Below are positions 63,271 to 64,000 of a DNA stretch of 64,000 bases, piece by piece. This DNA comes from Marinomonas shanghaiensis (GTDB lineage Bacteria > Pseudomonadota > Gammaproteobacteria > Pseudomonadales > Marinomonadaceae). The notes below the pieces were generated by a model. It ran no database searches and was not told the DNA's origin. It was given only the letters and a program-made list of their open reading frames with translations. The stretch covers positions 124,001 to 188,000 of the forward strand of contig NZ_QGOK01000005.1 in NCBI RefSeq assembly GCF_003259175.1, in the 5' to 3' direction. The translations under genes and the position numbers were made by a program. Position 1 is the stretch's first letter; each line of letters begins with the position of its first letter.

Positions 63271-63459
63271 TATACCTTATACCTACGCATCAGCCGACTA
63301 AACGGCGTGCGTCGCTCACTGGTACAAGCGAAAAATGGTCAAGCTGTCAGCGACATCGCCGCCCAATGGGGATTTTGGCACCTTAGCCAATTTGCTAAAG
63401 ACTATAAGCAGTTGTTTGGTGAAACACCTTCAAAAACACTTACGGGATTGAGTGGTTGA
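63223..63459 (+). pseudogene. Partial duplicate of the eutR 3' end
   Basis: A 78-codon open frame. Its last 60 codons (63279-63459) encode exactly the EutR C-terminal 60 residues but differ at nine silent sites. The first 18 residues are unrelated. It lacks the upstream HTH, so it should not bind DNA properly. Confidence 0.9.
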
Positions 63460-63753
63460 GTAAAAAGAGATAACGGCTTTATCGTATTTATACTGGCACC
63501 AAGCCAGAAAGTCTTTTAGTATCAATCAACAACATAAAACCCAGCTCATATAACGCGTTGTGGATAAATGTGTAAACCCGCATGCTCGGATGTCCAATTA
63601 ACCAATCTGTGGGAAAGGTTAAAAAGTGCCATAGAATCAATTTTTATAGGGATTTATATGAAAATTCAAAACAGTGTAGATGCGCATGCGCACTGTTAAA
63701 ATGTTATAGCTATTCATCAACATTATCAATTTAGATAGGAATAGGAGAAATAT
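63460..63753. other. Intergenic region with a hairpin
   Basis: 294 bp. It contains the arms AACAGTG (63670-63676) and CACTGTT (63691-63697), and the 12-bp perfect palindrome TGCGCATGCGCA (63681-63692) inside. Nothing else is recognised. Confidence 0.5.
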
Positions 63754-64000
63754 ATGGCGGGGATTCGAGTTTCAGGAAAATCACAAGTTACGATTATTGG
63801 TGGAAGTATTGAGCGAAATGGTGGTGGTGGGCTAGTTATTGATGGTGAATCAACCGTAGATGTTAGAGGTGGAACAAAAATTCGTGATAACTATGGTGAC
63901 GGTGTAGCCGTATCGGGTGAAGGTTCTATAGTAACTGTTGAAGACGCTGATATATCAAATAATGGGCTTGAACAAGCGTATAGAATCTTAGGCGTTGATC
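63754..64000 (+). CDS. Right-handed beta-helix protein, N-terminal part
   Basis: The frame is open from ATG 63754 (AGGAG ten bases ahead) to the window end, giving 82 residues. It shows repeating strand-turn units: SQVTIIGGSIERNGGGG, ESTVDVRGGTKIRDNYGDG, EGSIVTVEDADISNNG. This N-and-G spaced pattern is the parallel beta-helix of pectate-lyase-like or adhesin proteins. No signal peptide is apparent. The full length and function are not visible. Confidence 0.7.
   Translation, partial: MAGIRVSGKSQVTIIGGSIERNGGGGLVIDGESTVDVRGGTKIRDNYGDGVAVSGEGSIVTVEDADISNNGLEQAYRILGVD

Noticed and set aside
63223..63459. Counted as an independent small AraC gene
   Set aside because: It contains only the last 60 residues of the regulator and lacks one HTH; treated as a partial duplicate.
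1..64000. tRNA or rRNA genes
   Set aside because: None was recognised by eye; a covariance-model scan would be needed to exclude them fully.

Overview
The window looks like a chromosomal stretch of a marine gammaproteobacterium, most likely Marinomonas or a close Oceanospirillales relative. That placement rests on overall gene content and moderate GC, with no rRNA or marker gene to confirm it. Coding density is high. No tRNA, rRNA, CRISPR array, phage or complete insertion sequence was seen.

Layout. (1) 1-2.3 kb: the 3' end of a DJ-1/PfpI gene, a Dps ferritin, an ABM monooxygenase-like protein and an EamA exporter. (2) 2.4-9.5 kb: a minus-strand operon of PepSY protein, membrane fusion protein, RND pump, OmpR-type regulator and histidine kinase. 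(3) 9.7-10.7 kb: ohrR-ohr peroxide defence with repeated operators. (4) 11-18.5 kb: a chemoreceptor, a Tat-exported SMP-30 protein, pterin carbinolamine dehydratase, a Lys-rich XRE protein, and a small AraC-type unit (hydrolase, 7-TM AraC regulator, DUF805 protein, secreted protein) that shares a promoter motif. (5) 18.5-25.5 kb: a bacteriophytochrome GGDEF-EAL protein, LysR/HPP, VOC and ICMT-like genes, then REP-like repeats and a decayed toxin-antitoxin locus carrying a TA-flanked MITE. (6) 25.9-36.4 kb: a polar amino acid/ureide ABC transporter, an RpiR regulator, then amidase, hpxW-like oxamate amidohydrolase, TauE exporter, ureidoglycine-glyoxylate aminotransferase and allantoate amidohydrolase, followed by three identical 136-bp tandem repeats. 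(7) 37-44 kb: a cupin, a soluble chemoreceptor, and an amine-oxidation cluster (APC permease, FAD oxidase, RidA-like, OCD-like, AraC). (8) 44.3-53.1 kb: a FecIR-controlled siderophore uptake system. (9) 53.2-57.3 kb: allantoinase, allantoin racemase, GntR and an NCS1 permease. (10) 57.4-62.5 kb: ethanolamine permease, EutC, EutB and a EutR-like regulator. (11) 62.6-64 kb: a Phd/ParE module between two copies of the eutR 3' end, then the start of a beta-helix protein.

How they work together. Regions 6 and 9 fit a ureide route: allantoin is imported and racemised, opened to allantoate, hydrolysed to ureidoglycine, transaminated to oxalurate, and the resulting oxamate is split to oxalate and ammonia. 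The step from oxalurate to oxamate is not assigned. Each locus has a recognisable operator pair: TGAAAC-N4-GTTTCA/T around the RpiR locus and ATTGTATACAAT in the GntR/permease divergon. With ethanolamine and amine oxidation nearby, the region reads as a nitrogen-scavenging island plus iron acquisition and stress defence.
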